DNA of 64,000 nt from Plotosus lineatus (Eukaryota > Chordata > Actinopteri > Siluriformes > Plotosidae), in assembly GCA_024760905.1 (NCBI GenBank), contig CM045729.1:422501-486500 (forward strand), written 5' to 3'. Position numbers and translations under genes: made by a program. The first letter of the stretch is position 1; every line of letters begins with the position of its first letter. Positions 1 through 11,397 of the stretch are shown here, piece by piece. The notes beneath the pieces are model-generated. The model worked only from the letters and a program-made list of their open reading frames with translations. It was not told the DNA's origin and searched no databases.

Positions 1-617
1 TTCAACCATTTATGTGGAGGAAGGAAAGGTGCTGCTCATGCCCCCACCACCATACTCTGGGATTGAATCAGAAACATTTCTGTCCCAAAGACGATTCTCT
101 AACCTAACCTAGGATAACATAATTCTAATTAGACTACGACTTCACCAACGGTGCAATGGTTCGTCCAAATATAAAATAATTTTTATCAAATAATTAGTTT
201 TATAAATGACATACGCCCCCAGCTCACACCGCCAACGCAAGTAAAGCTGGATGGACAAGAATGGCATCAGTGAATTTCTCCATTGTAAGATTAATAAAGC
301 TGTATCTTATCTTATCAGGCTCCTGTTCTGGGTGGGACAGAGTCCAGATTTGATCCCTGTGAAGAACATCTGGGCTACACCCAACAAAAACTAAAATAAT
401 ATAACTAAATTAGATGGAAGAAAGTTGGAAGAAAATGTAGTAACACCAGTGAACTTTGGGAGGCTGTCAGGTTCGAGTGGATGAATTTGGACTTTTCCAG
501 ATGCAGGAAACTTTCAGGGAGTCGAACTGAGAGACCTCAATGATTACGAAAATCTAAAGGGAAAGTCATTCCATGTAGAATTTACAAACTTATTAAGCAT
601 ATTAATACGTTAGAGTT
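1..617. other. Intron sequence without a recognised gene
   Basis: No exon or ORF of substance. Around 235-320 the sequence resembles the 3' tail of a fish retroposon, ending in short TCTTA repeats. The rest is unassigned. Confidence 0.5.
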
Positions 618-900
618 TATTCATTCATTCATTTTCTGAACTGCATAACCCTAATTAGGGTTGCGCGGATGCTGGTGCCCATCTCAGCCACTCTGTGCAA
701 AGGCAGAGTACACCCTGAACGGCTTGCAAGGTCATCGCAAGGCAGAAAAACTCTGACGGCTATACGGCTCTGCTGTATGAAAGTCAGCAATGTTTTACAT
801 GAACCTCCACCACATACACGGCTGGCCAACAGTGACATTTTGGTAAATGTTTGGTTTAACCCCCAACCTTAGGTAATCTAGCACCATACCACCACTGCCC
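618..900 (-). repeat. tRNA-derived SINE copy, minus orientation
   Basis: A degenerate copy of a family recurring in this window (8985-9245, 20291-20395, 23816-24110, 40860-41170, and 52475-52800 on the + strand). Shared landmarks in this orientation are an ATTCATTC tail, CCTAATTAGGG, GCAGAGTACACCCTGAAC, TTTTACATGAACCTC and a box-B-like GGGGGTTNAA at the head. Confidence 0.7.
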
Positions 901-1150
901 TGTTAGAGTTTATAATTACTAAAATTTTGGAAAATGTAGACATGGCTCTTTGTTTTTGCCCAGGAGTGTACATAAAGTATACACTGTACATCTGTGTAAT
1001 ATCTATACTCCATTTATACGTCCCTAACATTATACGTACACCCTTACGGTCACTTATTTATAAGCTGCAACACATTTACCAAAACACTCCAATAAATGCT
1101 CACTATACCGTTATTGTACACATTTACAGAACTGTGTTTTATGTTTGCAG

Positions 1151-1219
1151 TCCAATCCATACTATGTGAAACCAAGGGTGACAGATCATCAGTTTGGAAT
1201 TAAACACTATGCTGGAGAG
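1151..1219 (+). CDS. myo10: myo10 exon 1 of window (motor domain)
   Basis: 23 codons, ending in the motif FGIKHYAGE. This is the conserved myosin motor segment just before the lower 50-kDa region. The acceptor is TTTGCAG before 1151 and the donor is GAG|GTAATC, phase 0. The next residue, Val, comes from exon 2, completing the conserved HYAGEV motif. A (CA)-rich tract starts about 13 bases into the following intron. No further exon is recognisable between 1 and 1150. Confidence 0.9.
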
Positions 1220-1232
1220 GTAATCTTACTTA

Positions 1233-1262
1233 CAGACACACACATACACATACACACACACG
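1233..1262. repeat. (CA)-rich microsatellite next to exon 1 donor
   Basis: Imperfect CA/TA repeat starting about 13 bases inside the intron after exon 1. It is complementary to the (GT)n tract just before the exon 2 acceptor of the same intron. Confidence 0.9.
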
Positions 1263-1264
1263 TG

Positions 1265-4200
1265 AGGGGGGTACAAACAAGTGTCCGTCCTCATGTTGGT
1301 CTCAAGCCAGATAAATGCAGAGGGTTGTGACAGGAAGGGGATCCGGCCTACAACTTTTGCCAAAATACAGAATGCAAACTGTCGATACAAATTTCATACC
1401 AGATCAGTCAAGGCCCTGGTTAAAAATGACCACCATCAGTACTGTCAACCAACAGGGTGCTGGTGGAAATTGGACTACTGTTGGTCAAAAAAGGAGAGGT
1501 CGAAGAAGGAGAGGCAGGAGGCGTGTCCGTAGGCAGAGAGAGAGAGGAGGAAAAGCCTATGAGCCATATGAGTCTAGGACTGAGAGTAGGGGCTTTGAAT
1601 ATTGGAACTATGACAGGAAAAGGTAGAGAGCTGGCTGACATGATGCAGAGGAGGAAGGTGGACATACTGTGTGTTCAGGAGACCAGTTGGAAAGGTAGCA
1701 AGGCTAGAAGCATAAAAGCAGGGTTGAAGCTGTTTTTTCATGGTGTGGATGGGAAGAGAAATGGAGTAGGAGTCATCTTGAAGGAGGGGTTTGTCAGGAA
1801 TGTTCTAGAAGTGAAAATAGTGTCAGACAGAGTGATGAGTCTCAAGTTAGAAATTGAAGGCATGATGTTCAATGTTGTTAGTGCTTATGCCCCACAGGCA
1901 GGATGTGAGCTAGAAGAGGACAGATTCTGAAGTGAGTTAGATGAAGTGATGCAGAGTACCCCCAGAGGTGAAAGAGTGGTCATTGGTGCAGACTTCAATG
2001 GAGATGTTGGTACTGGCAACAGAGGGGACGAGGAAGTGATGGGCAGGTTTGGTATCCAGGACAGGAACACAGAAGGACAGATATTGATAGATTTTGCAAA
2101 AAGGATGGAAATGGCTGTGGTGAATACTTTCTTCCAGAAGGGACAGGAGCAGAGGGTGACCTATAAAAGCGGAGGTAGGAGCACACAGGTAGACTACATC
2201 TTGTGTACGTGATGCAATTTGAAGGAAGTCAGTGACCGCAAAGTAGTAGTGGGTGAGAGTGTTGCCAAACAGCATAGGATGGTAGTGTGCAGGATGATGC
2301 TGATGGTGAGGAAGGTGAAGAAGGCAAAGCCAGAAGACAAAGTGGTGGAAGCTGAAAAAGGAAGAGTGTGGCGTTGTCTTCAAGGAGGAGTTGAAACAGG
2401 CTTTGGGTGCTCAGGAAGTGCTTCCAGATGACTGGACAACCGCAGCAAATGTGATCAGGGAGACAGGTAGGAGAGTTATTGGTGTGTCTTCTGGAAGGAC
2501 AATAGATAAGGAGACTTGGTGGTGGAATGAGGAAGTGCAGGAGTGTGTACAAAAGAAGAGGTTAGCCAAGAAGAAGTGGGACATTGAGAGGACCGAAGTG
2601 AGTAAACAGGAGTACAGGGAGACACAGCGTAAGGCGAAGGTAGCGGTGTCAAAGGCCAAACAGAGGGCGTATGATGTTTTCTATGATAGGAGGGAGAAAA
2701 TGATTTATACAGGTTGGAACAGCAGAGAAATAGAGATGGGAAAGACGTGCAGCAAGTTAAAGTGATAAAGGACAGAGAGGGAAATGTATTGACTGATGAC
2801 AGAAGTGTGCTGGGAAGATGGAAAGAGTACTTTGAGGAGCTGATAAATGAGAAAAATGAGAGAGAAAAAAAGAGAAGAGGTGACTGTTGAGGAGCAGGAA
2901 ATAGCAAAGATTAGGAAGGGAGAAGTGAGGAGGGCATTGAAGAGGATGAAGAGTGGAAAGACAGTTGGTCTTGATGACATACCGGTGGGGGTATGGAAGT
3001 ATCGAGGAGAGGTAGCAGTAGATTTTCTGACGAGAACATTCAACAAGGTCTTAGAGAGTGAACAGATGCTGGAAAAATGGAGTAGAAGTGTGCCTGTGCC
3101 CATTTTTAAGGACACGGGAGACCTGCAGATGTGTGGCAACTACAGAGGGATAAAGTTGATGAGCCATACGATGAAGTTATGGAAAAAATAGTGGAAGCTA
3201 GACTAAGGGCAGAGGTCAGCATTTGTGAACAACAGTTTGGTTTCATACCAAGAAAGAGCACCACAGATGCAGTGTTTGCGTTGAGGATGTTAGGAGAGAA
3301 GTACAGAGAAGGCCAGAGGGAGCTGTATTGTGCCTTTGTGGATCTGGAGAAAGCATATTACAGGGTGCCAAGAGAGGAACTGTGGTATTGCATGAAGAAA
3401 TCTGGAGTGGCAGAGAAGTATGTTAGAGTGGTGCAGGACATGTATGAGAGATGTAAGACAGTGGTGAGGTGTGCTGTCGATGTGAAAGAAGAGTTCAAGG
3501 TGGAGGTTGGACTGCATCAAACGTGAGCTCTTAGCCCCTTCTTGTTTGCTATGGTGATGGACAAGCTGACAGACGAGGTTAGACAAGAATCTCCATGGAT
3601 TATGATGTTTGCAGATGACATTGTGATCTGTAGTGAGAGCAGAGAACAAGTGCAGGAAAATCTAGAGAGGTGGAGGTCTGCCCTGGAAAGGAGAGGAATG
3701 AAGGTTAGTTTCAGTAAAACGGAATACATGTGTGTGAACGACAAGGACCCAAGAGGAACTGTGAGGTTACAGGGAGCAGAGATAATGAAGGTGGAGTATT
3801 TTAAGTACTTCGGCTCAACAATCCAGAGCAATGGAGAGTGTGGAAAAGAGGTGAAGAAGCGTGTGCAGGCAGGTTGGAATGGTTGGTGAAAAGTGCCTGG
3901 TGTGATGTGTGATAGGAAGGTATCGGCAAGAATGAAGGGAAAACTATAAGACGGTGTTGAGGCCAGCGATGTTGTATGGTTTAGAAACAGTGGCACTGAG
4001 GAAAAGACAGGAGGCAGAGATGAAAATGTTGAGGTTCTCTTTGGGAGTAACGTGGATAGCTAGGATCAGGAATGAGTACATCAGAGGGACAGCACATGTA
4101 AGAGGTTTTGGAGACAAAGTCAAGAGGCTAGATTGAGATGGTTTGGACATGTACAGAGGAGGGATAGTGAGTTTATTGGTAGTAGGATGCTGAGGTTGGA

Positions 4201-4358
4201 ACTACCAGGCAGAAGGCTTAGAGGAAGATCAAAGAGAAGGTTCATAGATGTGGTGAAGGAGGACATGAAGGTTGTTGGAGTAAGAGTAGAACATGCAAAG
4301 GATAAGGTGAGATGGAGGCAGATAGCCCTTGAAGGGAAAAGCCGAAAGGAAAAGAAGG
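1265..4358 (+). mobile_element. RTE-type LINE copy A, degenerate
   Basis: Translates, with stops and frameshifts, as an AP-type endonuclease (LRVGALNIGTM near 1580, VQETSW near 1671, AYAPQAG near 1884, GADFNGD near 1986), then a reverse transcriptase (CGNYRGIKL near 3132, [11 protein letters not shown] near 3336, FADDIVIC near 3610) and a C-terminal zinc-like region (RWFGHVQRR near 4136). The first ORF stops at about 1928 and at least four more breaks follow. The 5' end is slightly truncated and lies against CA repeat; the 3' end (AAGCCGAAAGGAAAAGAAG) also abuts CA repeat, so it probably inserted into a microsatellite. Not functional. Confidence 0.9.
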
Positions 4359-4470
4359 CGCACACACACACACACGCACACATTCACAAATACACACACA
4401 TGCACAAATCTACACACACACACACACATGTACAAATACACACACATGCACATTCACACACTGATACACC
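4359..4470. repeat. (CA)-rich microsatellite
   Basis: Interrupted ACACAC/GCACAC tract directly after the 3' end of RTE copy A. With 1233-1262 it may be the two halves of one target microsatellite. Confidence 0.85.
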
Positions 4471-4542
4471 TTGTCTTTTTAATAGACAGCAAGAATTAGA
4501 AAGATAAGGGTAATTTAAAATGTGAACACTCTGTCATAAACA

Positions 4543-4543
4543 C

Positions 4544-4580
<37 letters not shown>
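4543..4580. repeat. (GT)n microsatellite at exon 2 acceptor
   Basis: About 19 GT units ending eight bases before exon 2. It takes the place of a polypyrimidine tract. Confidence 0.95.
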
Positions 4581-4581
<1 letters not shown>

Positions 4582-4588
4582 CCGTGAG

Positions 4589-4671
4589 GTTCTTTATGAT
4601 GTGAGAGGTGTTTTGGAGAAGAACCGAGACACTTTCAGAGATGATATTCTCAACATGCTAAAGGACAGCAG
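4589..4671 (+). CDS. myo10: myo10 exon 2 (motor domain)
   Basis: Encodes VLYDVRGVLEKNRDTFRDD and continues to LKDS, the conserved stretch after HYAGEV. It starts in phase 0 and ends in phase 2, with the arginine codon split into exon 3. The acceptor is odd: a 38-base (GT)n tract ends eight bases before the exon and there is no pyrimidine tract. Confidence 0.92.
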
Positions 4672-4746
4672 GTATATTTCTACACACTGCCTTACATACA
4701 CAGCACTTTCAACCTCGAAGTGCTGATGATTGTGTGTGTGTTACAG
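4672..4746 (+). promoter_or_regulatory. 75-base intron with hairpin potential
   Basis: Contains a perfect 8-bp stem, CAGCACTT (4701-4708) and AAGTGCTG (4718-4725), with a 9-base loop. Outside it, ACATACA on the left faces TGTGTGTGTG (4731-4740) on the right. Folding would bring the donor (4672) and acceptor (4746) close together. Confidence 0.6.
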
Positions 4747-4855
4747 GTTGGATTTTATCTTCGATCTGTTTGAGTGTGTGGGCAGCAGGAATGGAGATGA
4801 AACACTAAAAATGGGAACAAACCGGCGCAAACCAACCGTTAGCTCGCAGTTCAGA
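4747..4855 (+). CDS. myo10: myo10 exon 3 (motor domain)
   Basis: 36 codons after the split arginine, including LDFIFDLFECV, then a lysine/arginine-rich surface loop and RRKPTVSSQF. This matches the MYO10 motor, where PTVSSQF leads into the helix before the converter. The upstream intron is only 75 bases long and its acceptor follows a short (TG)n run. Phase 0 at the 3' end. Confidence 0.93.
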
Positions 4856-4996
4856 GTCTGTATTAAACACACTCTCACTCACACACATAATACTGCTATT
4901 GTTGAAGGCAATTCCATAATTCTTTACCGGATTGCATCAGTGTCAGGCCTAAAATAAGTAACACAGTTTGTGTGTGTATGTGTGTGGCTGTTTTAG

Positions 4997-5077
4997 GACT
5001 CTCTTCATGCACTTATGGCGACTTTAAGTGCCTCAAATCCTTTCTTTGTGCGCTGCGTTAAACCCAATATGGAGAAG
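4997..5077 (+). CDS. myo10: myo10 exon 4 (motor domain)
   Basis: 27 codons, DSLHALMATLSASNPFFVRC followed by VKPNMEK. The NPFFVRCxKPN motif is the signature of the myosin motor near the SH1/SH2 helices. Phase 0 at both ends. The acceptor GCTGTTTTAG has only a short T run downstream of (GT)-rich sequence. The donor AAG|GTGGGA opens a 6-kb intron holding RTE copies B and C. Confidence 0.95.
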
Positions 5078-5521
5078 GTGGGACTTCATTCAGTTCATCT
5101 CTCTCTTTCTCTCCTTACATACTTCATTCTCTGCTCAAACAGGTGGTTATGGGGTCCCTGTGTGGGGTTAGGCTAGGAGACTTAGTTAATGGTTAAGGTG
5201 TCTTTAACACAGTATATCACTTGTACAGGAGCATTTCCAGCATGAAGGAACCTCAGGATCTAGGCAAAATAAATAGAAGTGGACAAGCTTAGACACACAA
5301 GTGAATTTTAGGAGACGTGTGATGAGTTGGGGACAGCAGGGAAAATCTAGTGAACTTTAGCAGTAATTTGGAAAACAGTCCAATGTCTACTAGCAATGCA
5401 TAAATGTGCTGAGCTGCAGAATGAGTGGACGACTCTGTTTTCCACACACATCATTGTGATAAACAACACAGAGCTCCAAATGTTACATTGTGTGTGTGCA
5501 TGTGTATACTTGTGTGTGCGC

Positions 5522-5575
<54 letters not shown>

Positions 5576-5888
5576 GCATCTTAAACAATGACGCATGCAT
5601 CATGTTCTCAGTGGTACAGTGCACTGTGTTAGTGTGTTAGCATATTAGCATGTGTGTGTAACAAAGGCACAGTGTTTTAGAATGTATTCCATATCTGTTC
5701 TCTGAATAAAAGGGCTTTTTGTGTGATAGAACATTCTTGTAGCCCAAAGGTCAAAGGTCACCACTGCCTGCTGCTGCTCAAGCCAGGAACAGCAATCTCA
5801 CACATACTTTTTTTGTGTGTGTGTGCGTGTGTATTTTCCTTTTTATAATTGCTACAAATAAAAGAGACACTAAACTGATTTTCATTGT
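5078..5888. other. Intron segment with (TG)n and a DR1 motif
   Basis: No gene. A (TG)n microsatellite lies at about 5505-5577. A perfect direct repeat AGGTCA-A-AGGTCA lies at 5748-5760. The rest is unassigned. Confidence 0.6.
5748..5760 (+). promoter_or_regulatory. Perfect DR1 nuclear-receptor motif
   Basis: AGGTCAAAGGTCA, two AGGTCA half-sites one base apart, the consensus for RXR heterodimers with PPAR, HNF4 and COUP-TF. It is in the intron after exon 4, outside recognised transposons. Function is inferred from the motif only. Confidence 0.35.
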
Positions 5889-8800
5889 TCGGGTTGTGTC
5901 AGGAAGGGCATCCGACGTAAAACCAATGCCAATTACTTAAAATGCAAATCAAAAGTATTACCTCCATACCGGATCGGTCGAGGCCCGGGTTAACAACGAC
6001 CGCCATCAGTGCTGTCAATCAACAGGGTGCTGATGGAAATTGGACTACTGTTGGTCGAAGACGTCGAAGAAGGAGAGGTGGGAGGCGTGTCCGTAGGCAG
6101 AGAGAGAAGAGGAAAGGCCTGAGTCTAGGACTGAGAGTGGGGACTTTGAATGTTGGAACTATGCACAGAAAAGGTAGAGAGCTGGTTGACATGATGCAGA
6201 GGAGGAAGGTGGACATACTGTGTGTTCAGGAGACCAGGTGGAAAGGTAGCAAAGCTAAAAGCTTAGGAGCAGGGTTTAAGCTATTTTATCACGGTGTGGA
6301 TGGGAAGAGAAATGGAGTCGGAGTCATCTTGAAGGAGGAGTTTGTCAGGAATGTTCTAAAAGTGAAAAGAGTGTCAGACAGAGTGATGAATCTCAAGTTA
6401 GAAATTGAAGGTGTAATGCTCAATGTTGTTAGTGCTTATGCCCCACAGGCAGGATGTGAGCTAGAAGAGAAGGAGAGATTCTGGAGTGACTTAGATGAAG
6501 TGATGCAGAGTACCCCAGAGGTGAAAGAGTGGTCATAGGTGCAGACTTCAATGGACATGTTGGGGCAGGCAACAGAGGGGACGAGGAAGTGATGGGCAGG
6601 TTTGGTATCCAGGACAGGAACGCAGAAGGACAGATGTTGATAGATTTTGCAAAAGGATGGAAATGGCTGTGGTGAATACTTTCTTTGAGAAGAAACAGGA
6701 GCATAGGGTGACTTATGAAAGCGGAGGTAGGCGCACACAGGTAGACTACATCTTGTGTAGGCGATGTAATTTGAAGGAAGTCAGTGACTGCAAAGTCATC
6801 GTGGGTGAGAGTGTTGCTAAACAGCATAGGATGGTGGTGTGCAGGATGACTCTGATGGTGAGAAAGGTGAAAAGGCAAAGGCAGAGCAGAAGACAAGGTG
6901 GTGGAAGCTGAAAAAGGAAGAGTGTCGTGTTGTCTTCAAAGAGGAGTTGAAACAGGCTTTGGGTGGCCAGGAAGGGCTTCCAAATGACTGGACAACCACA
7001 GCAAATGTGATCAGGGACACAGGTAGGAGAGTACTTGGTGTGTCCTCTGGAAGGAAAGTAGATAAGGAGACTTGGTGGTGGAATGAGGAAGTGCAGGAGT
7101 GTGTACAAAGGAAGAGGTTAGCCAAGAAGAAGTGGGACATTGAGAGGACCGAAGAGAGTAAACAGGAGTACAGGGAGACACAGCATAAGGCGAAAGTAGC
7201 AGTGGCTAAGGCCAAACAGAGGGCATATGATGACTTGTATGATAGGTTGGATAGTAAAGAGGGAGAAAATGATCTATACAGGTTGGCACAGCAGAGAAAT
7301 AGAGATGGGAAGGACGTGCAGCAAGTTAGATTGATAAAGGACAGAGAGGGAACTCTATTGACTAATGACAGAAGTGTGCTGGGAAGATGGAAAGAGTACT
7401 TTGAAGAGCTGATGAATGAGGAAAATGAGAGAGAAAAAAGAGTAGAAGAGGTAACCATTGAGGAGCAGGATGTAGCAAAGATCAGTAAGGGTGAAGTGAG
7501 AAGGGCATTGAAGAGGATGAAGAATGGAAAGGCAGTTGGTCCTGATGATATACCTGTGGAGGTATGGAAGTGTCTAGGAGAGGTAGCAGTAGATTTTCTG
7601 ACAAGAACATTCAACACGGTACTAGAGAGTGAGCAGATGCCAGAGGAGTGGAGGAGAAGTGTGCTGGTGCCCATTTTTAAGAACAAGGAGACGTGCAGAG
7701 TTGCAGCAACTACAGAGGGATAAAGTTGATGAGCCATACGATGAAGTTATGGGAAAGAATAGTGGAAGCTAGACTAAGGGCAGAGGTCAGCATTTGTGAA
7801 CAACAGTTTGGTTTCATGCCAAGAAAGAGCACCACAGATGCAATGTTTGCCTTGAGGATGTTAATAGAGAAGTACAGAGAAGGTCAGAGGGAGCTACATT
7901 GTGCCTTTGTAGATCTGGAAAAAGCATATGACAGGGTGCCAAGAGAAGAACTGTGGTATTGCATGAGGAAGTCTGGAGTGGCAGAGAAGTATGTTAGAGT
8001 GGTGCAGGACATGTATGAGAGATGTAAGACAGTGGTGAGGTGTGCTGTCGGTGTGACCGATTTAATTCAAGGTTGAGGTGGGACTGCATCAAGGGTCAGC
8101 TCTGAGCCCCTTCTTGTTTGCTATGGTAATGGACAGGCTGACAGACGAGGTGAGACAAGAATCTCCATGGACTATGATGTTTGCAGATGACATCGTGATC
8201 TGTAGTGAGAGCAGAGAACAAGTGCAGGAAAATCTAGAGAGGTGGAGGTATGCCCTGGAAAGGAGAGGAATGAAGGTTAGCCTCAGAAAATCAGAATACA
8301 TGTGTGTGAATGAGAAGGACCCAGGAGGAACGGTGATGTTACAGGGAGCAGAGATAACGAAGGTGGAGGATTTTAAGTACTTAGGCTCAACAATCCAGAG
8401 CAATGGAGAGTGTGGAAAAGAGGTGAAGAAGCGTGTGCAGGCAGGCTGGAATGGTTGGAGAAAAGTATCCGGTGTGATGTGCGATAGGAGAGTGTCAGCA
8501 AGAATGAAGGGAAAAGTGTACAAGATGGTGGTGAGGCCAGCGATGTTGTATGGCTTAGAAACAGTGGCGCTGAGGAAAAGGCAGGAGGCAGAGCTGGAGG
8601 TTGCGGAGAAGAAAATGATCAGGTTCTCCTGGGAGTAACGAGGATGGATAGGATCAGAAATGAGTATATCAGAGGGACAGCCCACGTAAGATGTTTTGGA
8701 GACAAAGTCAGAGAGGCGAGATTGAGATGGTTTGGACATGTACAGAGGAGGGATAGTGAGTATATTGGCAGTAGGATGCTGAGGTTGGAACTACCAGGCA

Positions 8801-8969
8801 GAAGGCCTCGAGGAAGACCGAAGAAGAGATTTATGGATGTGGTGAAGGAAGACATGAAGGTCGTTGGAGTCAGAAAAGAAGATGCGGAGGACAGGGTGAG
8901 GTGGAGGCGGATGATTTGCTGTGGCGACCCCTGAAGGGAGCAGCCGAAAGTAAAAGAAGAAGAAGAAGA
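5889..8969 (+). mobile_element. RTE-type LINE copy B, near full length, broken
   Basis: Starts within the 5' leader (GGGTTGTGTCAGGAAGGGC) and ends GAAAGTAAAAGAAGAAGAAG. ORF pieces: endonuclease 5942-6538; a 294-codon segment 6839-7723 with GPDDIPVEVWK; RT 7693-8076 with [11 protein letters not shown]; 8078-8638 with LHQGSALSPFLF and FADDIVIC; and the C-terminal RWFGHVQRR region 8644-8934. At least four frameshifts separate them, so it cannot make a full protein. One of the least degraded copies here. No TSD was found. Confidence 0.93.
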
Positions 8970-8984
8970 TACAACAGTTGACAA

Positions 8985-9245
8985 AGATCTCATTCATTTT
9001 CTGAACGTCTTAATCCTATTTAGGGTCTCAGGGATGCTAGTGTCCACTCAGTCAACTTGGGGCAAGGGCAGAGTACACCCTAAACAGCTTGCCAGGCCAT
9101 CGCAAGGGCAGAAACACACTGATTGCTATGCAGCCTACTCTTTACAATAGTTGGCAGTGGTTCTTTTACATGAAGCTCTCACCATAGATAGTGAGAGACA
9201 TGGCCGGCTTTTGATTACCCAGTTAGCTGCACATGGGGATATATT
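8985..9245 (-). repeat. tRNA-derived SINE copy, minus orientation
   Basis: Same family as 618-900: ATTCATTTTCTGAAC tail end, GGGCAGAGTACACCCTAAAC, TTTTACATGAAGCTC, AGTGAGAGACATGGCCGGC. It lies directly after the 3' end of RTE copy B. Confidence 0.75.
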
Positions 9246-9344
9246 TTTCAATTATAACGGTATGAATAATGTCGTAAATTAAAATGCATTATATTATAGA
9301 ACAAAATAGTGGAGTTTACTACAATATAGTACAGTCTGATGGAG

Positions 9345-9540
9345 TCTTCCCTTGGTGTTCGTGGCTGACTCAGGGTAGTGGAAACTCGGGGGTTAAGGCT
9401 CTGGGTTATTGCTCCACAGGTCACTGGTTCAAGCCCCAGTACCACCAAGGTGGGCCCTTACGACTTAGTAACTCAGTTGTATAAAAATGTAAGTTGCTCT
9501 GGGTGGAGGTTTCTGACAAATACAGTAGATAAATGAAATG
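9345..9540 (+). repeat. tRNA-derived SINE with L2-like tail
   Basis: A box-B match GGTTCAAGCCCC at about 9427, then GTACCACCAAGGTGGGCCC, and a tail with GTAAGTTGCTCTGGGTGGAGG ending in a GATAAATGAAATG-type repeat. This tail type is known from fish SINEs mobilised by L2-class LINEs. Confidence 0.65.
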
Positions 9541-9574
9541 AGTCCCAGCATGATGTTTGTGTGTTTTGGCCCGA

Positions 9575-10222
9575 TTAGCTTCATTGCTGTAATAATAATC
9601 TCCTCTTTTCTGCCTTCTTATTGCCTTCTTGCGGTTCTTCTTATTCTTCTTCTTTTCCTTTTGGCTGTTGCCTTCAGGGGTCACCACAGCAAATCATCCG
9701 CCTCCATCTCACCCTGTCCTCTGCATCTTCCTCTCTTACTCCAACGACCTTCATTTCTTCTTCCTTCACCACATCCATAAATCTCTTCTTTGGTCTTCCT
9801 CTAGGCCTTCTGCCTGGTAGTTCCAACCTCAGCATCCTACTGCCAATATACTCACTATCCCTCCTCTGTACATGTCCAAACCATCTCAATCTAGCCTCTC
9901 TGACTTTGTCTCCAAAACATCTTACGTGGGCTGTCCCTCTGATGTACTCATTTCTGATCCTATCCATCCTCGTTACTCCCAAAGAGAACCTCAACATTTT
10001 CATCTCTGCTACCTCCAGCTCTGCCTCCTGCCTTTTCCCCAGGGCCACTGTTTCTAAACCATACAACATCGCTGGCCTCACCACCATCTTGTACACTTTT
10101 CCTTTCATTCTTGCTGATCTTCTCCTATAGCACATCACACTGGATACTTTACTCCAATCATTCCAGCCTGCCTGCACACGTCTCTTCACCTCTTTGCCAC
10201 ACTCTCCACTGCTCTGGATTGC
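9575..10222 (-). mobile_element. RTE copy C (3' end) with DNA-element fragment
   Basis: 9644-10222 is the RTE 3' third in minus orientation, encoding the region from the end of RT through RWFGHVQRRDSEYIG. One ORF of 171 codons (10189 to 9674) is open. The 65 bases before it (9575-9640) resemble 42520-42590, part of another DNA-transposon copy. 5' truncated, as usual for LINEs. Confidence 0.85.
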
Positions 10223-11050
10223 TCAGATCGACACAATCAACCATGCATACTCAGTTAAGCAAAGAGTTGTAATAATGAAAATCTAAATCCACAAATTGCA
10301 GAACAATTACAGATATTTATTATCTTTTAACAGAATCCTAAGAGTGTATACTTATTTTTATATAAATTTTTATTAGGATTTGTACTTGTTCTTTGTATGC
10401 ATCTCTTGAATCAAGTTTACTTACTTACTTACACAAAAGAAAGAACTCTCTGCTTTGCTGGGATTCACATGGCAGGCTGTGTTCTAAACGAGTTCAACGG
10501 CACCCTTGTGCACTTGAAAGACCGGAAGTCTGTATAACCCACAGCAAGTACACTACTTTCGCAAGTACACTACTTTCGGTATTGAGCGCTTCACATATTG
10601 TAAGCGTTGATTGACTGTTTTAAGCTTCATGTAAAGTGACTCTGTATAAATAAGTGACTTATTTGAAATTAATGTTAATATTATTTGATATATTTGATAT
10701 TATTTTACAATGTTATGTTTATAATAACTGATTTAGGGGTGTTTTGTGAGATACAGTAATGGTATTTATGGATGTATAGTACAGAATGAGCGTCATACGT
10801 CACACGTCACACGTCATACGTCACTGTAACAACTTATGTTCACTTTCAACTTATGATTGGCCGTCCGGAACCAATTAAAAACGTAAGACGGGGAGCGTCT
10901 GTATTGCACAAATCCATGATGTGATTGTTTTCTTTTGTCCTGCTATCAAGCTTCCATCTAACAAAAAGTTCTCAACTTTGACCTGCCTTCACCTCCAAAC
11001 CTCATCAAAGTTACACTATCAGGAGGCTATAATATATGTATTCAGTACAA

Positions 11051-11053
<3 letters not shown>
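10223..11053. other. Intron segment, Tigger-like end
   Basis: Mostly unassigned AT-rich sequence. At 10790-10822 CGTCAYACGT-type units repeat. 10850-10907 (GGAACCAATTAAAAACGTAAG, then GGGGAGCGTCTGTA) resembles the end of a Tigger-like MITE. Confidence 0.4.

Positions 11054-11096
<43 letters not shown>
11054..11096. repeat. (GT)n microsatellite at exon 5 acceptor
   Basis: About 20 GT units ending about ten bases before exon 5, with no pyrimidine tract between. Confidence 0.95.
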
Positions 11097-11098
<2 letters not shown>

Positions 11099-11106
11099 CA
11101 CATCAG

Positions 11107-11231
11107 TATGCTAGCAAGTTTGACCCAAAAGTGGTTCTAAACCAGCTGCAGTACTCCGGCATGTTGGAGACGGTGAAGATCCGCAGAGCTGGGTTCCCAG
11201 TACGTAGAACCTTCAGTGGTCTTCTCCATCG
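11107..11231 (+). CDS. myo10: myo10 exon 5 (motor, SH helix and converter start)
   Basis: Encodes KFDPKVVLNQLQYSGMLETV, then IRRAGFPVRR. The LNQLxYSGMLETVxIRxAG motif is the conserved SH-helix/relay region of myosins. The acceptor ATACACATCAG lies directly after a ~40-base (GT)n run, with no pyrimidine tract. The exon ends in phase 2 (CG|GTGAGA), and the arginine is completed by exon 6. Confidence 0.95.
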
Positions 11232-11259
11232 GTGAGATATACACAACCACATGCGCACT

Positions 11260-11322
<63 letters not shown>

Positions 11323-11332
11323 GCGCGCGCGC
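11260..11332. repeat. (CA)n then (CG)n microsatellite after exon 5 donor
   Basis: Begins 28 bases after the exon 5 donor. It ends in a GCGCGCGC run. Complementary to the (TG)n tract at the acceptor of the same intron. Confidence 0.95.
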
Positions 11333-11397
11333 ATTATTTGTTTTCTGAGAGAAAACTTGAAACTTCTACCATATGAGTATATTATTATTTCAAACTA

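Noticed and set aside
629..872. Short ORFs on both strands in 618-900
   Set aside because: Inside a SINE copy that recurs elsewhere; no coding signature.
4229..4507. ORFs encoding CVCVCV or HTHTHT runs at the microsatellites
   Set aside because: Translations of (GT)n/(CA)n repeats, not genes.
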